Assembly: GCF_032362555.1 (NCBI RefSeq)
Contig: NC_083516.1
Location: 3,373,001-3,437,000, forward strand
Reading direction: 5' to 3'
Length of the DNA stretch: 64,000 nucleotides
Origin: Amyelois transitella
Taxonomy: Eukaryota; Arthropoda; Insecta; Lepidoptera; Pyralidae
Shown: one piece after another, positions 10,944 through 23,400 of the stretch
Numbering within the stretch: position 1 is the stretch's first letter
Layout: each line of letters begins with the position of its first letter
Program-made: the position numbers and the translations under genes
Notes under the pieces: model-generated
Database searches by the model: none
Told to the model about the DNA's origin: nothing
The model's input: the letters and a program-made list of their open reading frames with translations, nothing else

Positions 10944-12780
10944 TTATTGAATATTGGGATTATAATTTGTCCTTGGAATTAATCCATATTTCGTTAACAC
11001 GGTCGTTCCAGTTCTTCTATTTGTACTCAAAAAGGAGGAATATTGTGTTTTGGTTGGTCTTAAAAATACATTTTCTAGTGGGAAACTACCAATTTTCCCG
11101 TATTTTTCAATGTCATAAATCTTAGATGGTTTATTTGAATCCTTTGGATTAAATGGACGATACGGTTCATATTGGGAAGAACGAAAATAGCTGGGATGAT
11201 TATTAACTTGATGATTAACATAATTGTATTGTTTACCAGGTCTAAATATTTTTCTCCCATTTTTTGTATAATCACTATCTGTAACATCCTGATTCTTTTC
11301 TAATTTCAACAAGTTGTTCTTTTTGGGTCGTGATGCAGGATTCTTACTGGATATTGTGATTCTTGTTTCACTAAATTTCGAGATTGGTATTTTATAATGT
11401 TCTGTAGTATTAACTTCCGTTGTTACCTCCTTTTTTTTCATAGTCTGTACTTCTATAAGTTTCTCTTGAATTATCATAGTCTGAAGTTTTGTTGGTAGGT
11501 CTATATTTTTCGTTGTCGTAATCTCAATCTTTTGCGTTGAAGTGGCAATTGGTATACTGCTCAAACTTTCTGTTATTTTAGTAGTGGTTTCTGCAAAAAT
11601 AAATAGGAATTGAATATTAACTAAATATTTAAAATAATCTGATAATAAATACCCAGGTCAGGATTTTTTCTGTGATAGTGTCCTATTTATATTATCGTAC
11701 CTCGAAGATCTTTGTAAAATTTTGCCTATGTCTAGGTAGTAGTGGACTATTCACAGCTGCGATAATTTCTTATCAAATTCGTACCTGAATTTCCAGCTGG
11801 CAAAATTTCTTCGACGTTGTTTAATAAATCCTCTAATTTTACACCATCTGGTAAGAAATCGTCAGGTTTTACACCAGGTGGCCACCCATTGTTACTAAAC
11901 ATCCCCGGACCAACCCATCCCGTTCCGGGGTCCGGCCATCCGTTCCCGGGCCACATATTCCCACTCCATCCATTCCCTGGCCAACTATTTGTAGGCCATT
12001 GAGCAATAGCTCCTGGACCCTGAGTATCGGGCCACAAAGCACCGAGACCTTGTTCGTTTCTTTCTTGTGACGCTGGTAGAAACATCATATTCTGCACGGG
12101 TGGCATGACCATCCTTTTGACACGTTTTTTAAATTGGCGGCGACTTAAATTCGTGGGATCTTTCAAATTTAAAACGCTACTAGCATTTCCCAAAATGTTG
12201 CGTTTAAAATTATAGTCAGTATTGTCAACTTCATCTGAGATATGTTCTAAACTCTTGTGGAGTAAGATGCTGAAGATTTGAATACTCGAAACCTGTAATA
12301 ATATAAACTTATTTCAAAACTCAGTGCTCTTCCTCTCTCTCTCTCTTCCACAAAAAAGACTAAATATAGGCATTTCCTTAAATCTTCTGAAAGTAATATC
12401 TACTCTTGAACAATAAATTGTAGAGGCAATTCTTCCGAATCATTTCTTACAGGAACTTAATGCCATTCCGATGTCTATTGAAACCAAACAGCAAAAGGCA
12501 ACTATAACACTATTATGAGGAATAAAAGTCGAAGACCTTGAATCTTAAAAATAGGATAAGGAATACAGGAATACAGCCGTCGCCTCAATAACGCCACAAG
12601 AATTGCACACACAGGTAAGAAGGAACATTAAGGAACAATTCCCCGATGACTGATCTTTACAGATGGGTATAAGAGAAACATGGTATTAGTTAATATTATC
12701 TATGAAGCATACAGATGAAATTAATAGCCTTACATGATTAAATTGCTACCATTTAAAAAACACTTACTAACCAATCTCAT
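10944..12780 (-). CDS. Secreted low-complexity protein, cluster member 3
   Basis: Minus-strand exons: 12772-12780 (ATG AGA TTG|GTTAGTAAG), 11785-12292 and 10944-11590. The leader MRL-VSSIQIFSILLHKS matches the other members. Exon 2 has a basic patch (RRQFKKRVKRM, a possible dibasic processing site), PPVQNMMFLP, a Trp/Gly/Pro-rich stretch with repeated WPGNGW, and the clearest DFLPDGVKLEDLLNNVEEI motif. It ends NSG|GTACGA in phase 1. Exon 3 starts ETTTKITES, is Thr/Ile/Lys-rich rather than a pure TTTR repeat, and ends with LRPTKTQYS, NRRTG and KYGLIPRTN. A TTTATT (AATAAA on this strand) lies at 10911-10916. It is inverted relative to members 1, 2 and 4. Intron 1 is 479 bp and intron 2 is 194 bp. 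Function unknown. Confidence 0.74.
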
Positions 12781-13028
12781 ATTACAGAGCTTACTTGAAG
12801 GTATAGTCTCGTAAAACATTTTATCAACAAAATAAATAACTATAGCACTACACTTTGGATTTTATTATACACATTTTATTTATAAGGCTGTTACAAATTA
12901 TTATATTTTTATACATGCACACATACAAGTACAACAAAATTTTACAAGTTGCCTAGCTAGTATTTTATTCTCGTGATAAAAAATATTTTTTTCCATAATG
13001 TTATAGCTATAAAGGGACGCTATTTGTT

Positions 13029-14727
13029 ATGATATTGGTTAGTACCTATCCTTTACTTTTCTGATTCGGAATTCCAAAAGAGTTAGGTACTATTGTTAAC
13101 TAGAAATTGATTTTATTTACATACGTTTTTAATTTTTATGGCAATGAGTTCAATATATAAATGCAGTTGAATATATGATGTTCGCAGCTGCTGACCTTTC
13201 AGATTATCACTATCTTACTCCAAAAAAGTTTGGGATTGACCGTAGATGATAATTCTAATTCTGTCTACAAATCAGATGGCAACAATTTAGAAAGTGTTGG
13301 TTCTAGTGATGAAAGCGCCTTAGAATATAGAATTGGGCACTTTTCTAAACGTTCTAAAGGAAAGGACTGTTCCTGCGATGACTGCACTGAATGTATCGAC
13401 CAAATGGCAGCCGTATCACAGCCAGTACAGAATTTTTTGGTACTTCCCTTAGCTAGTATCAAGGAAAATAATGAAAAGACCGAGAATGCTATCGAGACGC
13501 CCGAAAGCCAGTGGCTTCATTTTCAGGAATATCCACCTGTTTGGCCTGGTTATACGTGGCCTAGTCTCGGATGGCCTCCTACTCCGTTGAATACATGGTG
13601 GCCAGACTTTGATCCTAATGATTTCTTACCAGAAGGAGTGAAACTGGATGACTTGTTTGATAATTTGGACAAGGAACCGAACACCATTAAAGGTAATAAA
13701 TAATCTTATAATTACACAAATTAACATAACACATGAAATAAGAAAATTGATTTACTCCATATTTTTATATAAAAAATATTCTGAAAATTATGAAAAACTG
13801 TGTACCTACTTTCAAAGTGGCTAACACCACTGCATTTTATCAACAATAAAAAATGATAATAAAATCAATGTTTTTATCAATTGCATATTATAGTATATAT
13901 AAAATATTATAATACTGGCACTGAAAGATGGCAAAGATGATATGCTAGCCTGAACATTTGACTTATAAGTGATGTCGCCGCGGAGATTGGACAAAGTAAA
14001 GAAAGAGATAATGTCGGAACATACAGAGATGAGACATCTCTATCTCATCTCTGTGTGTTCCGACATTTTCTCTTGAGATAAGAGTTAACTTAAGTTACAT
14101 TCATGACACTTTATCTAATAGCTAGATTTTCTAGCAATATAAGATATCAGTTCTATTTAATAATAATATTTATCCAGTTAGTGTGAACTTAGCTAAACTG
14201 CGCTTCAATTTATTTCCAAATTTACAGATACTACAATGCAAACTAGTTCCACCATTACACCAACGTTACCGAACAACAATTTGAACACAATACCTACTAC
14301 AAGACCAGCTCAAGATTTAATGAGTCTCAAAATAACCCATTGGCGAACCGAATTGTCAGTCTCAAAAGAAACAACTACGACCAAATTCAGGCCGGAACAT
14401 TACAGTAATTTAGTAGAATCGGCTGAATCACCAACAACAAGAACCCCACCATCTGACTACTATCAAGATACAACAACAAGAACCAAGCCAACTGACAACT
14501 ATAAAGATACAACAACAAGAACCAAGCCACCTGACAACTATAAACATACAACAACAAGAACCAAGCCACCTGACAACTATAAACATACAACAACAAGAAC
14601 CAAGCCACCTGACAACTATAAAAGTACAACAAAAAGGTCGGTCAAATGCCAGTCAACACCGAAATGTGCCCCGAGAAAAACAACATTTGTACCAGAATTT
14701 TTATCATCATATGAAGCATTCGACTGA
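13029..14727 (+). CDS. Secreted repeat protein, cluster member 4
   Basis: Proposed exons: 13029-13037 (ATG ATA TTG|GTTAGTACC), 13188-13692 and 14228-14727. The joined leader MIL-LLTFQIITILLQKS is hydrophobic. Exon 2 has an acidic/Ser region, a four-Cys patch (CSCDDCTEC), QPVQNFLVLP, Trp/Pro-rich segments and NDFLPEGVKLDDLFDNL, ending in phase 1. Exon 3 is Thr-rich and carries about five copies of a 13-residue repeat, DTTTRTKPPDNYK, between about 14450 and 14630, then a basic, two-Cys tail. Unlike members 1-3 it lacks the RPTK...KYGLVP ending and finishes SSYEAFD, so the last exon has a different C-terminus. A TATAAA at 13008-13013 is too close to this ATG to act as a normal TATA box for it. 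Intron 2 contains a long hairpin (14010-14067). Function unknown. Confidence 0.7.
14010..14067. repeat. Long hairpin in intron 2 of cluster member 4
   Basis: Two 25-bp arms, 14010-14034 and 14043-14067, are inverted copies with one mismatch around an 8-base loop. Partial pairing continues about 6-10 bases outward. It could be a tiny foldback element or a transcribed stem-loop. Confidence 0.75.
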
Positions 14728-14869
14728 TGTTCATAGGCCTACTCAGAAGACAACAATATGCAGTAGGCAAAAAAAATCAATTGCTATACTAACGCATATC
14801 TTATTAAAATAAGAGTTAGTACTTCTTAAGTTGATTAAAATATCAGTAATTTTATACATTTAAAATGTG

Positions 14870-15418
14870 CACGGGCCCATAGGGACCCGGTCATTTGGGA
14901 GGCGTTCATGGGGCCGAAGCCAACATGAAGAGGCCCTTTGGTACCTTTTTTTCTAGAGTGAGATGGCTGCAGCTGTGGAGATCTGTCCCTTGATGAACCA
15001 TTGGGATACACCAACGGACAGCCCTCCCCAACTGCCAAACTATTGCCAGGTAGGGATTTACTTAGTCTGGGTCATGCGGATGGGATGCTAGTGGATTGGA
15101 TTACTGGGCTATGGAGTGAGATACGGACATCTGCCTCGAAAACCTCTCACGTAATTTTGATTAGGCAGATGGTGACTCGCTGCTCATTGGCTATACAGCA
15201 GCCTGTGGGCACCCTAAATAAGCCACCATGCGGCGGCCAGGGCGCAACACGTTAAAAGCAGCTATAGGATGCCGAGAGGTGCGGCCCCGGTTTCACGAGC
15301 ACGAGGTATGACCCCGCGCTGGTTTCCCCGCTATTACGCCATTACGTGCAATACACTTCCATCCTGGAGCATAGGATCTGCTCTTGCGACTCCACTCTTT
15401 TTATTATTATTATGTACA
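14870..15418 (+). repeat. GC-rich interspersed repeat, probably a LINE 3' end
   Basis: A sharp rise in GC content in AT-rich surroundings, ending in a TTATTATTATTAT-like tail at about 15400-15415. Such a tail is usual for some non-LTR element 3' UTRs. It contains short open frames but nothing recognisable. No second copy is present in the window, so the class is uncertain. Confidence 0.4.
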
Positions 15419-17444
15419 CAAACTGATGTCATCCTGTAGTATTATACCTCTCTTTTTCTGTCTGTATGTACAGACAAAGAAAATAGAAGTATAACAGTTA
15501 TAGAGAAATATACTATCTCAGCTTTTATTTTTTACTAATCTGTCTAATATATAAAGTACACAGAAAACATCGAGACAGATAATCACAAGAAACAAAATTA
15601 CAATGGTAAATACCAAATAATAAACTTAATAAAATATTTAAATACAAGTTAACTGCAATTTAGTTCTTTCGAATAATTGCCAAAAATTGTGGGAGATTTA
15701 AATCATCATTGAAAAATCAAAAGAAATCTCTTTCAGCAGACCCGAGATGGGAGACATGATGGAAAGAGTGGCAGGCGTGTACTCCACTCACAGTACTAAT
15801 TATAGACATACATAATAAACAAATAAATAAATAAAATATTATAAAATACATATGTAAATACCAAATAATAAACTTAAATAAAATCCAAATAAGCAAGGCT
15901 TGGAGAGATAATAATTTTTAATTAATTTTAATCTTCTATCTTAGTAATCTAGGAAAGTCGTAGACGGATTTTGTTCCTGTTTGAAAAGAGGGGGCTACCT
16001 GAGGAAGGTTTATATCTATATAAGTGCTTTCCATGGGAAGCTGGATGCGGGTCGCTAAATACTCTCTTAGTGAATTCCTCAATAGACCACGATATGTCAG
16101 TCAGCAGCAATTTAGATTTCGGTTTAGATATTTAAAGAGAAGCACAGAATTAGATAATTCAAAGAATGTGTGCTTTATTACAATGGTATAAGATCCATTA
16201 TGATAAACATCTGTAAAATTACGTATAAAAGTGACGACTTCTTTGTTTGATTTTGTTATCACCTGTAAATATATTTATTGAATACTTAGTGTCACTGTCC
16301 CGCTGCCTAAGCAGTTCGAAGCTAAAATGCTGATGACGAGTGAGAGTTAGTTAGTCATTAAAATAAAACAAGCAAATAACACTTATTATTTATTATGTCT
16401 TAACGTAAGAAGTACACAGCCATTTTGATATTAAATTTACAATTCAACTATATCCGTATCACCCTCTATAAATAAATTATTTAAATTTAAAATATTTAAA
16501 TACAAGTTAACTGCAATTTAGTTCCTTCGAATAATAGCCAAAAATTTTGGAAGATTTCATAAGGCTGTTTAGATTCGTTTCTCTTATGATTTTTTTTTCT
16601 TTTCTTTATCGTTAAAAATCTGCAATATTTCTCTGCAACTTAAATAACTACTGTATAAACATTTTAAGTTATTAACGAAATATATACATTTAAAATTAAA
16701 TATTTGTCTATTTATGCAACAAATTTATATGTCAAATACAGAAATTACGGAACTCAGTCCCAAAATACTTAACATTAAAACTTGTACTCACAGTACCATC
16801 ACAATGTCAAATTCACAGAATAAAATAAACCTTTGTATAAATGCATTATTACAAAAATAGTTTTGATACATACTTATTTGATACAATGTTTGCTTCCAGC
16901 AAACATTAGTACCACATTTATATTGGCTATTACAGATTTCTGTAAATACTAGTTTGAAACCGTTAAAAAATACGTTTGCTTAATAGATTATTTTTAAACT
17001 ATTTTTTCTCAGAAAATTTGAAATATTATTATCGTTCTTTACTGTAACGTGGTTAATATCATATTATACAAGGCACATGATCGCTTTTACGAAATACCAA
17101 ACCTTTTTTAAGAAAGTTTCAAGTCGATACAAAAAACAGTATTAGTTCGAGTTTGACCAAAGAATGATATGGGTAGGTATACTGTTTATCCTTACAATAA
17201 AATTAATTATAAACAATAATATTCTTCTAATACGATATAAAGTTAAATTATTTATTAAAATGTGTAAGCGAGACCGCGATATGTCAGCGAATTCTCTAGC
17301 GCTCTACACGTTACTAGAAAACAGATCTTAAGTGAAGGTACTAAAGTTTGTAATTCACATTAGTACTGTAATACTACAGTAAAGCAGCCTTCTTAACCCG
17401 ATACTATCAGTGGTAACACGGGTATTTTTTAAACATTTATGGAC
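15419..17444. other. Intergenic, with internal direct repeats
   Basis: AT-rich with no gene. A block of about 75 bp (about 15635-15705, including ATACAAGTTAACTGCAATTT) recurs at about 16490-16560. Another block, TACCAAATAATAAACTTAA, occurs near 15609 and 15859. These point to local duplication. The 3' UTR of the minus-strand phosphoserine phosphatase probably occupies the right end; a TTTATT (AATAAA on minus) lies at 17251-17256. Confidence 0.55.
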
Positions 17445-20400
17445 TCACTTCGCTTGGATTTTAACGTTCTGGATAAGGTCATGGAAGTCGGTGACATACC
17501 AGGACGCCCTTTTCTTGACTTCCTCTCGAACAACGTTGCCGCCAAAACCTGCAAATCATAATTAATTCATATAGTTTTATAGCTACTGCTAAAGACATGA
17601 TTTTCCGTCAGGCGTGGTCATGACTTTGCTATATATTCCCAACTCTATTCCCATTCGCAAGTCCCATATTCATTATTTTTAGGATGCGTCTAATATGGGC
17701 AATTTTAACATTACTATGTTAGAAAAATGTGGTCTCATCACTTTGAAATGGAACCACCCCCATCCCCATTCATTTCCTATAGATGCCTTAAAAAGCTACT
17801 AAGGGTTAGATGTAGTGCCCCTTCAATGTTAAGACTGGTAGCGAAGAAAAAACATAATATTTGCTAGCTGCTTCATCATAAAAGCCACTTAAAGCAAAGG
17901 TTAATACAAGTAAACTTAGGATTCTTCGTTTAAGCGATGGGCTAGCAACCTTTCGCTCTCATTATATCTCAATCCCATTATTACGCCTTCCAGCTGAACG
18001 TGACAATGGTGCAGTATTGTCAAATTAAATATCAAATCACCTATCACTCAATAGAAAAAACACCAATTTGATATGTTATCAAATTGGTGATTCTATTTTA
18101 ACTAGCGCCTTCATTGATAGGCCTGCTATATGTGTAATTGCATACATTTACATAGTTTACATAGTGTAAAAAATGGAGCTGGCGAAAGCTAGTAATATAA
18201 TAAAAATATGAACTCACCAATAAATCCGTCAGCGGGGGGGCAAGCCTCCGCGTCAGTGGCGCCATCTCCGATCATGATCAGCTTCTGGTAGCCATGTTGC
18301 TCCTTGAGCCGCCTTATCACTAGTCCCTTGCCGCCGGACCTTGACGTAGGCTCGTTCTCGTCAAAACCAGCGTATTCCCCTGAAACAAGTAAAGCGATCT
18401 TGTTAAAATTGGTACATTGATAACTACACTATAAAGTGTGGTTCCTGGTACTTAAGAATAGGACTAAAAATCTTACCCGTGGATCCCGTAAAAGGCAACT
18501 AAGGGAAAAGAGCACAATTATGCATCTATATTGGGTAGATTACTTAATATGTAGTGCTATAACAAAGCATGTCTCAATCATGTTCCTAGATTTATAGCAG
18601 ACGTAGATTTATCCAATTTAATCAATGATAAAATCGCAGGAATATAATTATTATTAAAATTTTCTAAAAAACGCTTATATTAAAATATCGTTGGAAATAT
18701 CAATGTTGAATGTCCAGTGACATCATAATGTGTTCGACCAATGGCGACGCGTTTTGTCAATTCGAATTACCCTCCCATATTTTGATTTTTTATTTTTTGA
18801 TTTATAATTTATATGTTAAAATAATAAGATACATTTTAATTACAATGTAGTTATGCTAATAAATTGTTGAGAGAAAGAAATTGAGACCAATTTAAATTTA
18901 ATGCATACTTCATATACAAGGCCTTTGTATTCTGTTTAATTTATAGTCATATGACAAAATAACAAATGTAATAATGAATTACTTTAGCTATAAACCGTTC
19001 AGAAATGTATTATTTATTTCATTTCAATACTGTTTACTTAATGAAATGGACTATAGATGATCAATACTGTGAACTAATAACAAAACTGACACAACAAACA
19101 CACCCTCCCGCTTATCAAACATAGCGTTAACCGACCAACATATGTCATCATAGAAATGTAGCGATCACGCATAGCCTCCGTGCCGGCAGATAACGAGACT
19201 TGTTTGTCCGTATGGCGACTGTTTTATTGCATCAATTTATAAAAAGGCAATTGAACTTGGCAGATATGAATAACAAAGCGAAATGAATAACAATTGAAGA
19301 ACATTGTCGAAACAATGAACGAACTGAATCAGTATAAGCAGCCGCTTCTCAAATCAATATATATAGCATTTATAAATAAAAGATCAATATAAATGATCAT
19401 TGAAGCCGCAGTGGTTTTTATATATAAAGTTTATACTTAGAGATTCACCTGAGTCGAATTGCCTTTAAGACATAGAACCAATTTATTTCCATAAATTAAA
19501 AGGTTAACTATTTTGTTGAATATGATTAAAGCTTAAGCAACGAATATTTCAAGTCTTCAATATTAATTGCATAATATTTATACACTTAATAATTGTAAAC
19601 ACTATCACTAAGTACACAGAGTGTAATTTTATTTGTTCAGTCACTCTTTGTACAAATGATCCCGAGGGCAAATGTGACTACATAGGTCACAAGTCACAAT
19701 CACAGTTGTCATGAGCTATGCGATATTAATAACTTTCCTCGACTACATTGAACATAAGAATAAATTATATATTCTGTGATTTAACCAATTAAACTAAAAA
19801 AGAGATAAGTTAAGTAAGAAGAAGGATCCATAGAGCACCAGTTTTGGGGCAGCTTGTACGAGAAAATCTTAAGTCTTCTTGATTGTTTGTGAAAACTTTA
19901 GTGTAGAATAAATTATTACAACGTATAATCTTTTTTAACGTACCTACAAAAAACGACATATCTCTAAAAGAGATCTCTTCAACTTTATTTTATATTCATT
20001 CACTATTATTTAATCTAGACAATATTCCGTTCACGGTTTAGATTTGCGATCTATATTTGTAAATTAATGTCCGGTGAAAATGCTGTAGTGTAATTTGATT
20101 CGCCGCTTCTTTTTGCGCTTTGGAAATGGAAGTAGATATAATTATATTTAAGTTACTTAACCGTACCTTGTGCCCTATTTCGAAAGTAAATTTATTTTTA
20201 TTTCATCATGTCAACCAAATATCTTGTGTGTGAGTCACATACTAACAAGAAAGTTATATCTGACTGAACATATAATTTATCTATGATGAATCTTTTAAAA
20301 CGATCCCGTTTCCCGTTGTTTGTGTAGTGCCCTTGACATGTTGTGATATTGATTCATACTTAAGAACGATGTATGTATAAATTACAGTTATCTATATGGG

Positions 20401-23400
20401 CCACAGCTGTTTGGGTGCTTACGAGTTTGAGTCGTAACAGTTCATAATTGTGTAAATGATTAAGAAGGGAAGCATATCTTTGTTTATGATTTGAAGCCTT
20501 TGTCGCGCTCCAAAAATAAAAGAAGCTTTGAGTACCCCTGAAGTTTTATCAGAATCGGGCCATAAGTTTTTTGATGAAATATATTTGTGAAAAAAAATAT
20601 TGTTAATATTACTATGAATTTATACAAAAACTTATAAGCAACTTTGTGGTCTTTTAACCATTTCCAAGTCAGTACGTAATTTTAAATTGAATCATCTTAA
20701 CACGGCCTAATATATCTAAAATAAATCATAGTTTATCTAAAGCTACGCTCCCTAAAATAACAAAACAATCAAAAAAATAAAACGACTAATTTCAAAAGTA
20801 CCTACTTATATGGCACAAGTAACTAACTATATAAGTAAAGTTAAGTTAAACAAGTGTTTTCCATAGTGATATTCGCTGGGGGCAATTGAATATGGCAACA
20901 AATGTTTAATAAAAACTATTTGCGTCACTAAAGATCGTGCGCAAATGACGTGGACGTAATAAACAAGTGCGCATGTTTTCAATAAAAAAACAACGCAAAT
21001 TCAATCAAAAATAGGAGGGTTGCTGTAACAGCTCACTAGACGGCGCTGGTAGATTCAAGGTGTATATTTTAACCATGCCCTTTATTTATGTATTTATTTT
21101 TACAGAATTTTTCTGTACCTATACTTACTGTTTATAGTAGTAGTACTACTAAAGTAAAATAGGTACTGGTTGTGTCTACATTCTATTAACGAGATTTCGG
21201 TAATATCCATCACCTTATCAGTTATTTTCATTCAGATTTTAAATCATGAGAACTTGTATAAGAAATATCATCGTATTATAAAAATACACTTACCATTAAA
21301 GTAGAATTTAAGTCTGTTGGCGAATATATTTGTTTTGGGGATGTTTAGGAGTTCAGCTACAGGTTCTATTAAACTTCTGAAGCCTCCAGATACCAGGTAC
21401 ACCACGACTCCTCTGTCGTGCAACTCCTTGACCAATTGTCTGTAAATAAAAGAAATATTAAAGATATTGGAGAAATACAAATGAAAATGTTGTATATTAA
21501 ATTTTTAAAGCCAGTTTGTGAATGGGAAAGACGCTGCATAAAAACTTTGCCAAATGTTTTTATTTTAAAAAAGAAGTGCAAGATGTTTGGGATTAAAATT
21601 TAAATTAATAGGTATATAAGCATTTATTGTCTATTATTTATGTTATTTATTCAAACTGAACAGGTTAGTGAGAGATAAAGACGTGATGTATGTATTTATT
21701 TGTACTTAAAAAGTTGTTGCTGACATGTTTTGTATAATATTAATAATTTATATGATACGGATATAGTTAAAACTTCCAGCAACAACGTTTACAAGAACCG
21801 GTTAGTTTCGGTTATCTCCCAAGTATCTAGTTCGGTGTCAAAGGCGAGGAGTATCGACAAAATCGAACGATTCTGGATTCATCAATAATTATTTTTCATT
21901 TGAGATCTTGTTATAGTACTTCTCTATCACTTTTGACTATGTTTGGGTTTTACCAAATGTATACTTCATAAGTTTTATTATAGTTTAACCAACAAAAATT
22001 TGAAAGCAACAAAAATTTTAAAGAAACGGTTTTCTTCTTATATTTAAGACCTAGCTTAAAGGTGAAGTTAAGTGAAGTCTCCGTTCTTTTCTTTAAAGGA
22101 AAACTAAACGTTCATACATACCAACAAATAATTTTTTTATAGATATTTTTTTATTGTACTAATAAAATATGAAGATTCCATGATTCCCTGTGTTGTGAAC
22201 GTCTAAGTGAGCAAAAACGGTACCCTATTTTCAAAAGTCTGTCAGTACTTTAAATCAAGTCAAAATGCCATAGCTACAAAATGAGGATAACAAATGCAAT
22301 ATCGTTAACATTTGACATCTTAATAACATCATGTTGTTGCAAACAGAGTGACCGCGTGAGACCAGATAACCACGAGGCAGAGAAAACCAGATATTGTGCG
22401 CTGTGTATACATAAACATTGTTTTTTTTATTGCCACAGATAAAATACTGACTTACTTCACAATCATAGCCGTATTTCCCCATATATTTTGTGGATAGTCA
22501 AAAGGCGGGATATTGTGTTTTGACAGTAGTTTCCTAGCCTTATTTCAATACAATGTAGTAGTAACGTACTTAATAGCCATTTTCATATATTCTATTATTA
22601 GTAACATTACATACTCAACTATGCTATAATTTAATAAGAACTAGAGTATGAGTACCTATGAGATAAAAGTAAAATTTCTAAACTTTTAAAATTTTTAATA
22701 AGTCTTCGAAAAATAACAAAAATCTATTGAAACTTCTATTGTATCGGAAGGGACTGAGAATATAAAGCAAGAATTATAATTTTTCAGTATACTTACGATA
22801 CGCCCGGTGTGAGATGCACTGGGAATTTTTCTATAAAATCTCTTATTTGGCTAACGCTTGGTCTGATGATATCTAGTCGTTTTTTAAGGGCTTCTTGGAA
22901 AGTCATACTGCCACCCATCGCCTCAGCAGTTCTGTAAAAAGTAATTTACATTACATTACAGTACATAAAAAAAAAAATATATTTCAAAAGAAAATAGAGA
23001 GTATAAAATACATACTAATGTTTATTAAGTCATGTATAAATGAAATTACAATGATATCACCAATATAGGTACCAAATGAAGGACAATTAGGAGACATTAT
23101 ATCATCATCATCTATAGAATAGAATTTGCTTTAGAGCACATAATTATTGCACAGCTGTTCTTTGTTGCATCAGAGCATATAAACTCTTTAATATTTCGGT
23201 AGAATTTTCCGCATAACAACCCGCCAATCTTAGTAATATCCAATAAAATGATAAAGATTATTTTTCATCAATGATACATAAAATCAAATAATGTTGTTAA
23301 GCTGAAGAAGTTGTTATTGAATAGATAACGGTGTCACTATCAAAGATATCAAGTTATTTACCACGTTTCGTTCGATGAATGTTCCACAAATATTTTTCAG

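Noticed and set aside
1687-14630. CRISPR-like array from the regularly spaced ACT/ACA repeats
   Set aside because: The repeats are in-frame codon repeats in exons of a eukaryotic gene family.
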